A DNA stretch of 64,000 nucleotides, taken from NCBI GenBank assembly GCA_001577025.1, contig LSCF01000002.1, forward strand, positions 1-64,000, in the 5' to 3' direction. This stretch comes from Fidelibacterota bacterium TCS55. Lineage in GTDB: Bacteria; Fidelibacterota; Marinisomatia; Marinisomatales; TCS55. Below the pieces are notes generated by a model that saw nothing but the letters and a program-made list of their open reading frames with translations, made no database searches and was not told where the DNA came from. A program made the position numbers and the translations under genes. Below are positions 9,222-18,315 of the stretch, one piece after another; position 1 is the stretch's first letter, and every line of letters starts with the position of its first letter.

Positions 9222-10454
9222 TTACATATTGGCAATAATGGCCTCACCAAATCCTGAGCAAGATACTTTTGTAGCACCATCCATTAATCGGTGGAAATCA
9301 TAGGTAACTGTTTTGTCATTGATCGCCCCTCCAATACCTTTGGTAATAAGGTCGGCTGCTTCTTGCCACCCCATATGCTCAAGCATCATGACACCAGATA
9401 AAATTACAGATGACGGATTCACCATATCCTTACCTGCATATTTTGGTGCCGTACCATGGGTTGCTTCAAAAATAGCGTGGCCAGAATCATAATTAATGTT
9501 CGCGCCTGGAGCAATGCCAATACCGCCTACAATGGCTGCCAATGCATCGGAGATATAGTCCCCATTTAAATTGAGTGTGGCTATTACATCATATTCAGCA
9601 GGACGAAGTAAAATTTGCTGCAAAAATGCGTCGGCAATCACATCTTTAACGATAAGTTGTTTTCCATTATTATCGATTACCTGCCAAGGACCGCCTTTAT
9701 AATCCGTTGCCCCATATTCACGTTTCGCCAATTCATAGCCCCAGGCTTTGAACTGCCCCTCTGTGAATTTCATAATATTACCTTTATGAACAAAAGTAAC
9801 TGTATTACGATTATGAGCGATTGCATAGTCCAATGCAGCTTTTACAATCCGTTCCGTCCCTTCTATAGATACCGGTTTTACACCCAATGATGCAGTGTCA
9901 GGAAAGCGAATATTGGTAACACCCATTTCGTTCTTCAAAAATGATTTCACTTTTTCTACTTCATCAGTGCCATGCATCCATTCAATTCCAGCATAAATAT
10001 CTTCTGTATTTTCACGAAAGATAACCATCTCAACCAATTCTGGTTTTTTCACTGGTGAAGGCACACCTTCAAACCAGCGGACAGGTCGCACACAAGCATA
10101 CAAATCTAATATTTGTCTTAGCGCTACATTCAATGAACGAATACCGCCCCCAACCGGTGTAGTCAGAGGACCTTTAATTGCAATTAAATATTCACGAATC
10201 GTATCTAACGTTTCATCAGGTAGCCATGTGCCGGTTGCTTCATTAGCCTTTTCTCCAGCCAAAACTTCTGTCCAAACTATTGAGCGATCTCCTCCATACG
10301 CTTTTTCAACAGCTGCATCAAATACCATTTGAGATGCATGCCAAATATCCGGACCGATACCGTCTCCCTCAATAAATGGAATGACTGGATGGTCTGGCAC
10401 ATTTAGTTGTCCATTTTCAAGTGTAATTTTTTCACCCTGTATAACGTTATTCAT
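9222..10454 (-). CDS. icd: NADP-type isocitrate dehydrogenase
   Basis: Oxidatively decarboxylates isocitrate to 2-oxoglutarate in the citric acid cycle. The 410 residues match the bacterial homodimeric type. Visible motifs are [12 protein letters not shown] near the N-terminus, the substrate loop [20 protein letters not shown] (Ser and Arg ligands), [29 protein letters not shown] and the Asp-rich metal region [22 protein letters not shown], followed by the NADP-loop [11 protein letters not shown]. The His-Gly-Thr-Ala-Pro-Lys-Tyr pattern is typical of NADP specificity. It follows fmdB with a TAATG overlap and is closed by the terminator at 9167-9198. Confidence 0.96.
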   Translation of the reverse strand: MNNVIQGEKITLENGQLNVPDHPVIPFIEGDGIGPDIWHASQMVFDAAVEKAYGGDRSIVWTEVLAGEKANEATGTWLPDETLDTIREYLIAIKGPLTTPVGGGIRSLNVALRQILDLYACVRPVRWFEGVPSPVKKPELVEMVIFRENTEDIYAGIEWMHGTDEVEKVKSFLKNEMGVTNIRFPDTASLGVKPVSIEGTERIVKAALDYAIAHNRNTVTFVHKGNIMKFTEGQFKAWGYELAKREYGATDYKGGPWQVIDNNGKQLIVKDVIADAFLQQILLRPAEYDVIATLNLNGDYISDALAAIVGGIGIAPGANINYDSGHAIFEATHGTAPKYAGKDMVNPSSVILSGVMMLEHMGWQEAADLITKGIGGAINDKTVTYDFHRLMDGATKVSCSGFGEAIIANM

Positions 10455-10714
10455 TATGTCGTACTTTCTTTTACCGGTTTCTTTTTTGCTTCTTTTTTGG
10501 GTTTTGTTTCTGTCTTGCTATTGGATGAATCTTTTTTTGCATAGTCTGTAAGATAAAATCCGCTTCCTTTAAAGATTAAACCTGATCCCCCACTCACCAA
10601 ACGCCTTACGTTTCCCTCACATTGGGGACATATTTCTAATGGTGCATCAGTCATAGCTTGAAAATATTCAAAGGTGTGACTGCATGCGTTGCACTTATAA
10701 TCGTATGTAGGCAT
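10454..10714 (-). CDS. FmdB-family zinc-ribbon protein
   Basis: A small protein of 86 residues. [19 protein letters not shown] and [18 protein letters not shown] form a four-cysteine zinc ribbon (Cys8, Cys11, Cys29, Cys32). The family was named for a putative regulator of formamidase/amidase genes, but its general function is poorly defined. The C-terminal 30 residues are a Lys/Ser/Thr-rich tail. Its stop overlaps the icd start (TAATG), so the pair is probably co-transcribed. A formamidase-family gene does occur in this window (63612 onwards) but is 53 kb away, so the name should not be read as a functional link. Confidence 0.9.
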   Translation of the reverse strand: MPTYDYKCNACSHTFEYFQAMTDAPLEICPQCEGNVRRLVSGGSGLIFKGSGFYLTDYAKKDSSNSKTETKPKKEAKKKPVKESTT

Positions 10715-10802
10715 TTGGCTAATTTTCTATGAAAAATTGACAGGAAATTTAATAAAAATAGAGAAGATTTGCTTTCGCAAAAGTAACAGAGATTAAAATA
10801 TT

Positions 10803-11285
10803 TTAGGGCAAATTATATTTTACTTTTAGTTGATCCATTACGTTATTAGGGACAAATTTCGAAATGTCGCCTTTTAACCGGGCCACATCTTTAACCACAC
10901 TTGAATTTAAATGAATGAATTTTTCAGATGTAACCATTAATAAAGTTGATACATCTGAATTAAGATGATGATTCATTGTGGCCATTTGGAATTCAAACTC
11001 AAAATCGGAAACATGACGTAATCCTCGGATTAAGGCCGCGGCTCGATGTTTTCGGGCAAAATCGGCGATCAAACCATCCGTAGAAAATGCTTCGACATTC
11101 GGAACATGTTCCGTTGATTTCATAATCATTTCAATCCGCTCTTTCGGACTAAATAATGGATTTTTCTCCGCATTCGCTGCTACTGCAAATATGAGTTTAT
11201 CAAAAAGAGTCGCAGCCCGTTCCGCGATATCTAAATGTCCGTTGTGTATGGGATCAAAAGTGCCTGGATATATTACGATTCTCAT
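10803..11285 (-). CDS. coaD: Pantetheine-phosphate adenylyltransferase
   Basis: Transfers AMP from ATP to 4'-phosphopantetheine to give dephospho-CoA, the fourth step of CoA synthesis. The preferred start is the ATG at 11283-11285, giving 160 residues beginning MRIVIYPGTFDPIHNGH; this ATG overlaps the rsmD stop as ATGA. The open frame extends five codons further (to 11300), but that would add MEKRT before the first beta-strand. The nucleotidyltransferase motifs are HNGH (ATP binding), LIRGLRHVSDFEFE and LMVTSEKFIHLNSSVVKDVA. The rsmD-coaD pair is a widely conserved arrangement. Confidence 0.96.
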   Translation of the reverse strand: MRIVIYPGTFDPIHNGHLDIAERAATLFDKLIFAVAANAEKNPLFSPKERIEMIMKSTEHVPNVEAFSTDGLIADFARKHRAAALIRGLRHVSDFEFEFQMATMNHHLNSDVSTLLMVTSEKFIHLNSSVVKDVARLKGDISKFVPNNVMDQLKVKYNLP

Positions 11286-11794
11286 TGTTCGTTTTTCCAA
11301 AAGGATAGCTGTGTTTCACCATAATCCTTTACTCTGAAGGGAGAAATTGGGAATTCTCTTGGTGAAGATTCAAGAATTAAAATGCCATCCGAATTTAACC
11401 GGGACAAGGCCAATGAAACGAAATGATCCGTATCATGATATCGATATGGCGGATCGGCAAAAATAATGTCATAGGGATTACATGAATCTAAAAATTTAAT
11501 CGCATCCTGTCGGAAATAATGGAATGGTGTATTCTTAAACAGTGCACCATTCATTTTCAATAACGCATTCACTCTCATACTGGATTCTACAAATGTTACG
11601 GACTCTGCTCCTCTGCTGGCTGCTTCAAAACCAACAATACCGGATCCTGCAAATAAGTCTAATACCGATTTCCTTGAAATATCCCTCAAAATATCAAACA
11701 GACTTTTTCGTACCAAGGATGTGGTGGGTCGGTACGGTGCATTTTTAACCGTTTTCACACGGCGGCCTTTATATTGGCCTGCCTGAATTTGCAT
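11282..11794 (-). CDS. rsmD: 16S rRNA (guanine(966)-N2)-methyltransferase
   Basis: An SAM-dependent enzyme that methylates G966 of 16S rRNA during 30S assembly. The 170 residues have the usual N-terminal RPTTSLVRKSLFDIL motif, the SAM-binding loop LDLFAGSGIVGFEAASRGA (about 41-59) and the amino-methylase catalytic motif ADPPYRYH (about 113-120; the DPPY signature). It lies 3 bases downstream of the PilM-like gene and overlaps coaD, so it is likely in a long polycistronic unit. Confidence 0.95.
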   Translation of the reverse strand: MQIQAGQYKGRRVKTVKNAPYRPTTSLVRKSLFDILRDISRKSVLDLFAGSGIVGFEAASRGAESVTFVESSMRVNALLKMNGALFKNTPFHYFRQDAIKFLDSCNPYDIIFADPPYRYHDTDHFVSLALSRLNSDGILILESSPREFPISPFRVKDYGETQLSFWKNEQ

Positions 11795-11797
11795 GAT

Positions 11798-13510
11798 TTA
11801 TCCTTGTGGCTCTGGTTGGGTTTTACCATAAATGGATATATAATAAATAGCAGATGGCTGCACTGAATCTGTGCCACCCTTATATACAAATTTTTCTAAT
11901 GCAATATTTTGTCCATTAGATAGCAAATGGTTCAAAAGTGTTTGAATATAATTATCCCCACTGACCCTAACAATTACTGGCGTAATTGAACGACCATCCT
12001 TCTCAATAGAATCTAATGCTTTGAAAAATGATTGCTGAATATTTCCAACATGGGCTTCAAAATCTTCAAGCGATTGTGCCATCTCAGGGCTGAATGATGT
12101 GACGGAAACGTATTGCACGAGATATCCATGCTCAAATCGCTCATCACCTGCCACTTGCCGAAGTGAATAGTTTAGCACATCACCAATTGAATCAATTGAC
12201 GCATCCATGGTTTTATCACCAAGCAATTCTAAATCCATTCGCCCGTCGCTAATGGATAACAATAATATTTGATGTTGATCCGTCAAGCTCAGAGTTTTAA
12301 GTGCGGTTGCAATTAAACTTTGGGATTTGACCAGATATTTCGGCAATGCCTTTACTGGCTCAGTTTTCACTACTGGCGTTTGCGTAGTCGATTTAATTTC
12401 CGCTTTGTGTATTTCGGATTCTACCCATTTGAGTTTGGGGATAATATCTGTAAATAATTCTGGTTTTTGATCATAAATAAGCATGATCCCAATGGTAACA
12501 AAAAAGAAAATGTACAGTATAGTTTTCAGTCCATTTCCCGAACTCTTCTTGACTACAATTTTTGGCTCTTTTTTCTTTTTTATCTTTTTTTCTTCTTTTG
12601 GTTTTGGTTCAACTTTTGGTCCAGGTGGTTGATAGCTAAATGGTTGAAAACCCGGTTGATCAAAAAAGTTTAACGCCACCCCTTTGACAGTTCCAGTAGC
12701 AACTGCCGTAAAACAGTAAAGGTCTTCTTCAGTTATAGATTTGGGTATAATATCGCCTTCTATATTGATGCCTGTCAAAGATACCATTTGCTTGATTCGG
12801 CGTCCTTTAAAATGGGCTTTTCGCTGATCAGATAATTTCCCGGCTGCTAAAAGTTGGCCTTTAAATGCTTCTTTAGGATTACTGCTCCCATTAGCGGCAT
12901 GGAGCACCCATTCCCCTTTGAGAAACCTGGCCGTGCCATTTTGAAATTCAGATTGAGAATATTGATGGTAATTATATCCAGTTTTTTCGATTTGAAATAC
13001 GGTACAACCTTTTTCAGGGTTTAATCCAAAAAAGGTACTGGATTCTGTCCCCATCCAATAGGCTTCTCCACCCAATTCTTGAATAGCCATTTTAATGGGT
13101 TCAGTGAAGGTGGATGATACACGTACAGCATATACATGTCGATTATTCTCACCAAAAGATCGGCCAAAATATTCATGATTTTTGTCTGTAGACCAACGCT
13201 GATTCAGCGTCCATTTGGCGAAAGACCATCCGTCATTTTCCGTCATATCTTGTTCAAAAGGGACGAATACAGATTGGGTGAATTCATCGGGAATAGTCAC
13301 AAAGACTTTTTCACCTTCAAACGGAATATCTTCTCGGATTAAATGGAGACCGGCGTTGAGAACAGAAACAATTTCACTCTCAACAGAATTCAAAAGACTT
13401 AAGGGCCTTGGGAGTGATTTATAGGATATAGAAGAAAGTAACGGTTTCGCATCTTTCTCAGTCCATTGTGCACAAAAAAGATGGCTATCCGATATTGCGA
13501 GATGGATCAC
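11798..13510 (-). CDS. PilM/GspL-like single-pass inner-membrane protein
   Basis: The start is GTG (13508-13510). The 570 residues divide into three parts. A cytoplasmic part (about 1-280) has a pattern like the actin-like PilM/GspL fold: MIHLAISDSHLFCAQW at the start, then VFVTIPDEFTQSVFVPFEQ. A long Pro/Lys/Glu-rich linker (about 295-325) leads to one transmembrane helix near 332-350. A periplasmic part (about 380-570) has two alpha/beta units, like the ferredoxin-like domains of PilN/PilO/GspL. This layout matches type II secretion GspL or a PilM-PilN fusion. No other secretion or pilus gene except a ComEA-like protein is near. The architecture is seen; the family call is inference. Confidence 0.5.
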   Translation of the reverse strand: MIHLAISDSHLFCAQWTEKDAKPLLSSISYKSLPRPLSLLNSVESEIVSVLNAGLHLIREDIPFEGEKVFVTIPDEFTQSVFVPFEQDMTENDGWSFAKWTLNQRWSTDKNHEYFGRSFGENNRHVYAVRVSSTFTEPIKMAIQELGGEAYWMGTESSTFFGLNPEKGCTVFQIEKTGYNYHQYSQSEFQNGTARFLKGEWVLHAANGSSNPKEAFKGQLLAAGKLSDQRKAHFKGRRIKQMVSLTGINIEGDIIPKSITEEDLYCFTAVATGTVKGVALNFFDQPGFQPFSYQPPGPKVEPKPKEEKKIKKKKEPKIVVKKSSGNGLKTILYIFFFVTIGIMLIYDQKPELFTDIIPKLKWVESEIHKAEIKSTTQTPVVKTEPVKALPKYLVKSQSLIATALKTLSLTDQHQILLLSISDGRMDLELLGDKTMDASIDSIGDVLNYSLRQVAGDERFEHGYLVQYVSVTSFSPEMAQSLEDFEAHVGNIQQSFFKALDSIEKDGRSITPVIVRVSGDNYIQTLLNHLLSNGQNIALEKFVYKGGTDSVQPSAIYYISIYGKTQPEPQG

Positions 13511-13520
13511 TTACAGATTG

Positions 13521-14294
13521 TTACCTATCCCAACTTTTTGTGCCATCGTTGATGAAACCATGATTATCCGCTTTAAATGCAAAAATCACATACCGTTTGC
13601 GCACAACGGTTTCTTCAATAGGACTATCTACTCGCACTGCATTCCCTTCATCTTTAACCGAAATAAGGTACGGTTTTTCGACGACTGGACAGAAATACAT
13701 TAATGAATCGGGCATATAGGAATCGTAGTAATTCACCACTTCAACCCGTTCAGTTTCTACTTCTTCCAACAATGAAACAAAATTGCTGTCCGCCATAAAT
13801 TGGGCAAGCCTTTTCTTTTGCACATAGGATGTATCATTCCGGGAAAGATCTTCGGAGAACATTACAATAGTGGCCGTCGTATCCAATACAGTATCTCGAC
13901 GTGTCATTGGGAAACCAAAGGTTGTATCAAACTCAATATCGTATCCTTTGGGTACATTAACAGTAAACGTTTTATTATCCAGGGTTATGGATTGTTCTCC
14001 CAGATATGTGGAATCCCCTGTAAGTGAATCTCGCACAGAGTTCACTACTTTAGTTGCCCACAGTCCATCCGGATTGTATTCACCCATTATGGATTTATAA
14101 AACGATTGCACATCAAACATATTTTCCATGTGGAATTGACTCTGATTTGCATATTTTTCTTCTTCATCCCAAATGGCTCTTGGCACATAAATACTGATGA
14201 TTAAGAATAAAAAGGCAAATACGATTGCCAACTCAAGTAGATCGGAATGCTGTTTCCGTTTTTTTGTTAATTCTGATTGATTCTTTTCAGACAT
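13521..14294 (-). CDS. Single-pass membrane protein of unknown function
   Basis: The protein has 257 residues. A short cytoplasmic segment rich in Lys (SELTKKRKQH) precedes one transmembrane helix (LLELAIVFAFLFLIISIYVP, about 20-38). The rest, about 215 residues, would be periplasmic, acidic and beta-rich. I recognise no domain. It lies 10 bases upstream of the PilM/GspL-like gene and 5 bases downstream of the ComEA-like gene. A PilN/PilO-like or GspM-like partner of the PilM/GspL-like protein is a reasonable guess from position and topology, but no motif proves it. Confidence 0.55.
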   Translation of the reverse strand: MSEKNQSELTKKRKQHSDLLELAIVFAFLFLIISIYVPRAIWDEEEKYANQSQFHMENMFDVQSFYKSIMGEYNPDGLWATKVVNSVRDSLTGDSTYLGEQSITLDNKTFTVNVPKGYDIEFDTTFGFPMTRRDTVLDTTATIVMFSEDLSRNDTSYVQKKRLAQFMADSNFVSLLEEVETERVEVVNYYDSYMPDSLMYFCPVVEKPYLISVKDEGNAVRVDSPIEETVVRKRYVIFAFKADNHGFINDGTKSWDR

Positions 14295-14299
14295 CTATG

Positions 14300-14707
14300 T
14301 CAATCCTCTGTCTTGATAAACGGTTTAATTTTTTCAAATGTTTTTGGGCCAATTCCCCTCACCTCTAATAATGCTTCAACGGATTGAAATAATCCAAAGT
14401 CTTGCCGGTGTATCATAATACGTTCAGCAGTAACAGGCCCAATGCCGGGTATTGTCATCAAATCAGCTTTATTCGAAGTATTGATATTAACACTTTTTAC
14501 AATTGGATTCTTCTTCTTTTCATCCGGATTTTTAGCTTTTTCATCTTGAACTTGTTGCGCTACTGCTTTGAATGCCAAAATATCATCTTCAATGGATGGT
14601 ACTGGGTCAGCAAACCACAAACGGTACCCTTTTATCAATAATCCAACTGTAATGATGCCCAACAGAAAATTAATAATCATTTTTTCCTGTTGCGTAAATG
14701 GATTCAA
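14300..14707 (-). CDS. ComEA-like helix-hairpin-helix DNA-binding protein
   Basis: The protein has 135 residues. An N-terminal membrane anchor (MIINFLLGIITVGLLIKGYRLWF) and a polar linker (about 45-70) precede a ComEA-type double helix-hairpin-helix domain (about 72-133), with VNINTSNKADLMTIPGIGPV and then VRGIGPKTFEKIKPF. ComEA binds double-stranded DNA outside the cytoplasmic membrane during uptake. The first possible start is TTG (14705-14707), overlapping the dnaJ stop as TTGA; an ATG at 14680 is an alternative. Translational coupling to dnaJ is odd for a competence gene and suggests constitutive expression. Confidence 0.82.
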   Translation of the reverse strand: MNPFTQQEKMIINFLLGIITVGLLIKGYRLWFADPVPSIEDDILAFKAVAQQVQDEKAKNPDEKKKNPIVKSVNINTSNKADLMTIPGIGPVTAERIMIHRQDFGLFQSVEALLEVRGIGPKTFEKIKPFIKTED

Positions 14708-15828
14708 TCCAAATCAACTCGTGTAAATGATGGCTCAGCCTGACCATTGATATTGGCCATTTCTTCCAGCAATTTCTTTTGCTGCTTTGATAAGGATTTT
14801 GGTGTTACCACTTGTATTCGCACCAATTGGTCTCCCCGAGAAGAGCCGCGGACTTTTGGGAATCCTTTTCCGCGCATTCGTAAAATTTGTCCCGATTGAA
14901 TTCCTGCAGGGATTTTGAGTTTTGCTTTCCCTTCTAAGGTTGGGACTTCTAAAGAAATCCCCAAGGCAGCTTGATAAATCTGTATTTTAGCTTCCGTGAT
15001 GACATCTTCCCTATTTCGAGTGAAAACAGGATGAGGCTTCTCCTCAAAGAATATAATTAAATCGCCGGACTCATACCCTTTAGGACCTTTATTGCCTTGG
15101 CCATTTAATGTCATGTAATTCCCTTCCGCAACACCCATTGGAACCTTTACTTTAATTTCGACTGTTTTACGTTGAATTCCATTACCACCACAACCACGAC
15201 AGGGGTTTTCAATCATTTCTCCGGACCCATTACACACCGGACATTCTCTGACAGTTACCGATTGACCAAAAAATGATTGGGACATTTGTCTAATTTGGCC
15301 TGAGCCACTGCACTGTCGACATGATGTGGGCATTGTACCCACCTGAGCACCACTTCCTTTACATGTATCGCAGGTTTCGTGCCTTTTGATTTTTATCGTC
15401 TTATCAGTCCCTTTAACAATATCTGTGTAGTCCAATGCTAGACTCACCTTCAAATCTCTGGCTTTTTTTACGCGACGCCGACGGCCACCCCCACCAAAAA
15501 TGCCGCCAAATGGGTCAAAGTCTCCTCCAAATATATCGCCGAAACTACTGAAAATATCTTCCATGGACATGCCCCCATGAAATCCACCTCCACCAGGGCT
15601 ATCTCCCATACCCACGCCTGCATGGCCAAATTGATCGTATTGTCGTCTTTTCTGATCATCAGAAAGAACCGAGTATGCTTCAGCTGCTTCTTTAAATTGT
15701 CGCTCTGCCTCTGCATCTCCGGGATTTTTATCCGGATGATATTTCATGGCTATTTTACGATAGGATTTTTTTATATCGTTGTCCGATGCGCCTTTGTCGA
15801 CGCCAAGAATGTCGTATAAGTCTCTCAT
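14704..15828 (-). CDS. dnaJ: Chaperone protein DnaJ
   Basis: An Hsp40 co-chaperone that stimulates the DnaK ATPase and delivers unfolded clients. The 374 residues show an N-terminal J domain (about 1-70, with YHPDKNPGD containing the HPD motif), then a Gly/Phe-rich region (about 75-115). The zinc centre has four CxxCxGxG repeats (CDTCKGSG, CRQCSGSG, CPVCNGSG, CRGCGGNG; about 133-206), followed by the C-terminal substrate-binding domains. It starts with ATG overlapping the grpE stop (ATGA) and ends overlapping the ComEA-like gene. dnaK is not in the window. Confidence 0.97.
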   Translation of the reverse strand: MRDLYDILGVDKGASDNDIKKSYRKIAMKYHPDKNPGDAEAERQFKEAAEAYSVLSDDQKRRQYDQFGHAGVGMGDSPGGGGFHGGMSMEDIFSSFGDIFGGDFDPFGGIFGGGGRRRRVKKARDLKVSLALDYTDIVKGTDKTIKIKRHETCDTCKGSGAQVGTMPTSCRQCSGSGQIRQMSQSFFGQSVTVRECPVCNGSGEMIENPCRGCGGNGIQRKTVEIKVKVPMGVAEGNYMTLNGQGNKGPKGYESGDLIIFFEEKPHPVFTRNREDVITEAKIQIYQAALGISLEVPTLEGKAKLKIPAGIQSGQILRMRGKGFPKVRGSSRGDQLVRIQVVTPKSLSKQQKKLLEEMANINGQAEPSFTRVDLD

Positions 15829-16367
15829 GACGGTGTTTGATTTACCACCACTTTCGCATGACGGATGACACGATCCTTATAACGATACCCCATTTCGAAT
15901 ACCTCTAATATTTCATTTTCGGCCTTCCCTTCTTCACTGCGCATCATCAGGGCATCATGAAGTTCAGGATCAACAGTATCCCCCGGCTTGGTAAAAGGCT
16001 TTACTTCCATTTCATCAAATCGTTTATTGATTTTATTTATAATTAATTCAATACCTTCATGAAGCGTCTCTTTGTTGGACTCTCCATTCTCCACAGATGC
16101 AGATTCCAAACGACCTAAGTCATCCAATACAGATAAAAATTGTTTGATGACTGCTTCACCATCATATTTCAGAAGATTCGATGTTTCCTCCTGCTTACGG
16201 CGACGGTAATTATCGAATTCTGCTTTTAAACGCAAAAATCTGTCGGAATGATTTTCCACCTCCGATTTAAGCGATTTTATTTCTTCCTTCAGTTTGGCTG
16301 TAGGCGATAATTTAGGTGCTTTTTTCTTTGGCGCACTCTTATTTGTTTTTTTTTGTTTAGATGGCAC
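15825..16367 (-). CDS. grpE: Nucleotide exchange factor GrpE
   Basis: Releases ADP from DnaK. The N-terminus is a Lys-rich disordered segment, followed by a long coiled coil (KLKEEIKSLKSEVENHSDRFLRL, given here in part) and the conserved FDNYRRRKQEE. The C-terminal beta domain has PGDTVDPELHDALM and GYRYKDRVIRHAKVVVN. No ATG is available. A GTG at 16365-16367 has GGAG (16378-16381) ten bases upstream, while the TTG at 16374-16376 is only one base from that GGAG, so I prefer GTG. The gene overlaps hrcA by about 11 bases and dnaJ by 4 bases. Confidence 0.94.
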   Translation of the reverse strand: MPSKQKKTNKSAPKKKAPKLSPTAKLKEEIKSLKSEVENHSDRFLRLKAEFDNYRRRKQEETSNLLKYDGEAVIKQFLSVLDDLGRLESASVENGESNKETLHEGIELIINKINKRFDEMEVKPFTKPGDTVDPELHDALMMRSEEGKAENEILEVFEMGYRYKDRVIRHAKVVVNQTPS

Positions 16368-17388
16368 TTTGTACAATCTCCGTAAATTTTTCTAATAGGG
16401 CTTTAAGTGAGAAATAGGGTACTCGCTTTGGACCGATTACACCAATTCTCCCCTGCATCATACCGCTATCAAATTGGGTTGTGATGATGGCACAGTCTTC
16501 TAAACGAATATCGCCATTCTCTGTACCGATTAATGTATTGTTCGAGTTCAAATGAAAATTTTCTTTAAAATGATCATTCAAAAATGGTTTTTCCAATACA
16601 GGCAAAACCCGCTGATAGGATGTTAAATCCTGGAATTCAGGCTGATCAAGTAACACATTCGTAGATGAAGTATATATTTTGTTATTGCTATCGATAGTAA
16701 AATATGAATACCGTTCATTTATCAGGATTTGAACCAATTCATGGTCATACATTTCTGCATCGTTTAACCGATGTTTCATCGTGGATTGGATTTCTTTTAA
16801 TGTTAATCCAATCAATCGATCTTTCAATAATTGAGTAATATTTTGAATTCGCTTACTGTTTATGTGAATATCCAGATTTAATACGATAGATTTGACTAAA
16901 CCAGTATCTAATGCCAGAACAAACATAATCCGATCCCCTTGGATGGGCACCAACTCAATATCTGTCAACTTACTCTGCTGGTATCCAGAAATGGTCACCA
17001 CACCAAACATACTGCTTATTTTAGCCAACATTTCTGCTGTTGCCCCTAGTAGTTCGTCTACATTGTTTGAAATGGTCAATAGCTCTTTCCTAATATCCTG
17101 GCCCAAAGGAATATCCATCGTGTGTACGGAATTAAGTCGACTTATATAAAAACGATATCCTATATCCGTTGGCACACGCCCACCGGAAGTATGCAGATGA
17201 GTGAGGAATCCTTTTTCCTCAAGAGAGGCCATCTCATTCCGGATGGTGGCCGGTGATACGTTCAGTTGATTGTTATCTTTGATAAAACCGGATGATACGG
17301 GCATACCATTATCAATATACCCCTCTATCACAGCCGTTAGAATTGCTGCTTCTCTATCAGTCAAATTATGGTTTTTAGGTTCAGACAT
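16357..17388 (-). CDS. hrcA: Heat-inducible transcription repressor HrcA
   Basis: The repressor of class I heat-shock operons, which binds CIRCE elements and is kept folded by GroE. The 343 residues show the N-terminal winged helix (about 1-75) with LTDREAAILTAVIEGYIDNG, VSPATIRNEMASLEEKGFL and HLHTSGGRVPTDIGYRFYI. GAF-like and inserted dimerisation domains follow, ending in GRIGVIGPKRVPYFSLKALLE. It heads hrcA-grpE-dnaJ, a classical arrangement. I could not find a CIRCE repeat (TTAGCACTC-N9-GAGTGCTAA) in the 57-base gap upstream, so the control region may lie further upstream, or the site may have diverged. Confidence 0.95.
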   Translation of the reverse strand: MSEPKNHNLTDREAAILTAVIEGYIDNGMPVSSGFIKDNNQLNVSPATIRNEMASLEEKGFLTHLHTSGGRVPTDIGYRFYISRLNSVHTMDIPLGQDIRKELLTISNNVDELLGATAEMLAKISSMFGVVTISGYQQSKLTDIELVPIQGDRIMFVLALDTGLVKSIVLNLDIHINSKRIQNITQLLKDRLIGLTLKEIQSTMKHRLNDAEMYDHELVQILINERYSYFTIDSNNKIYTSSTNVLLDQPEFQDLTSYQRVLPVLEKPFLNDHFKENFHLNSNNTLIGTENGDIRLEDCAIITTQFDSGMMQGRIGVIGPKRVPYFSLKALLEKFTEIVQSAI

Positions 17389-17445
17389 AATTGGAAAAAT
17401 TAGACGGTTTACAATTCATCAGTCAAGCAAGGAATCGATGATTTA

Positions 17446-18315
17446 TTATTTTAAATATTTGGAAATGGCTCGACTGCTGCCTACCAAACTTATTAAGATA
17501 CCTGTACCGCACAATACGGAAATTAGAAACAATGTATCGTACTGCAATTTCAAACCAGTAACGGACTGTAAAATGCCTTCACCTAAAGACAATCCGCCAA
17601 TGAGTAAAATTGAAGCGAGTATTGCACCAATTAAACCGTGGAATACGCCTTCAATCACGAAAGGTGCCTTCACAAAAGCCCGAGTCGCTCCAATGAGTTG
17701 CAGTGCCTTAATTAATTCCTCCTTGGCAAAAATGGTTAATCGAACCGTGTTGGAAATTATTAAAACGGATATGAGCAGGACCAAAATTAATAGACCCGTC
17801 ATCCCTTTTACAAATTTTTGGTAATATGATTCGATTCGGTTTATGAGACGTCCCTGATAATTCACCTCATCTACTTCAGGATAAGTTCGAAGACGGTCAA
17901 TAATAGGGCGAATTTTGACAGCATCCGGTTGATTTTTTACAATGTTTAACACGCAGCTGGCCGGCAATGGATTGTATCCAACCATATCCAAAATATTTTC
18001 ACCAAATTGGGATTTAAATATTTTTTCTGCATCGGATTTGGTAATGACTGTGGTGGATCGGATTCCTCTGATTGAGTTGAACTCTTTAGCCAAGGCTACT
18101 ACACGGTCATCGGATATATTCTGCTTAAAAAACACTTCAATTTTGTACTTATCCCGTAAGTATTCAATAACCTTACTTGTATTCTCAGTGGCAATGATCA
18201 GTGAGCCCGTAACAGAGAGGGTTAGAAATGTGGAAAAAATTGCTGAAAATGCAGTGAGTTTATGTCGCCACAGATTTTTCAATCCCTCAGAAAATAGAAA
18301 AATCATTTTATCCAT
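17446..18315 (-). CDS. ftsX: Cell-division permease FtsX
   Basis: The membrane partner of FtsE, which activates peptidoglycan hydrolases at the septum. The 289 residues have the typical layout. A first transmembrane helix near 20-40 is followed by an extracytoplasmic domain (about 45-165) with SDAEKIFKSQFGENILDMVGYNPLPASCVL. Three more helices lie between 170 and 285. RLTIFAKEELIKALQLIGAT is the conserved FtsX loop. Its ATG overlaps the ftsE stop by one base (TGATG), indicating coupled translation. It is 57 bases upstream of hrcA. Confidence 0.95.
   Translation of the reverse strand: MDKMIFLFSEGLKNLWRHKLTAFSAIFSTFLTLSVTGSLIIATENTSKVIEYLRDKYKIEVFFKQNISDDRVVALAKEFNSIRGIRSTTVITKSDAEKIFKSQFGENILDMVGYNPLPASCVLNIVKNQPDAVKIRPIIDRLRTYPEVDEVNYQGRLINRIESYYQKFVKGMTGLLILVLLISVLIISNTVRLTIFAKEELIKALQLIGATRAFVKAPFVIEGVFHGLIGAILASILLIGGLSLGEGILQSVTGLKLQYDTLFLISVLCGTGILISLVGSSRAISKYLK

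Noticed and set aside
17389-17445. CIRCE operator before hrcA
   Set aside because: No TTAGCACTC / GAGTGCTAA pair is present in this gap.
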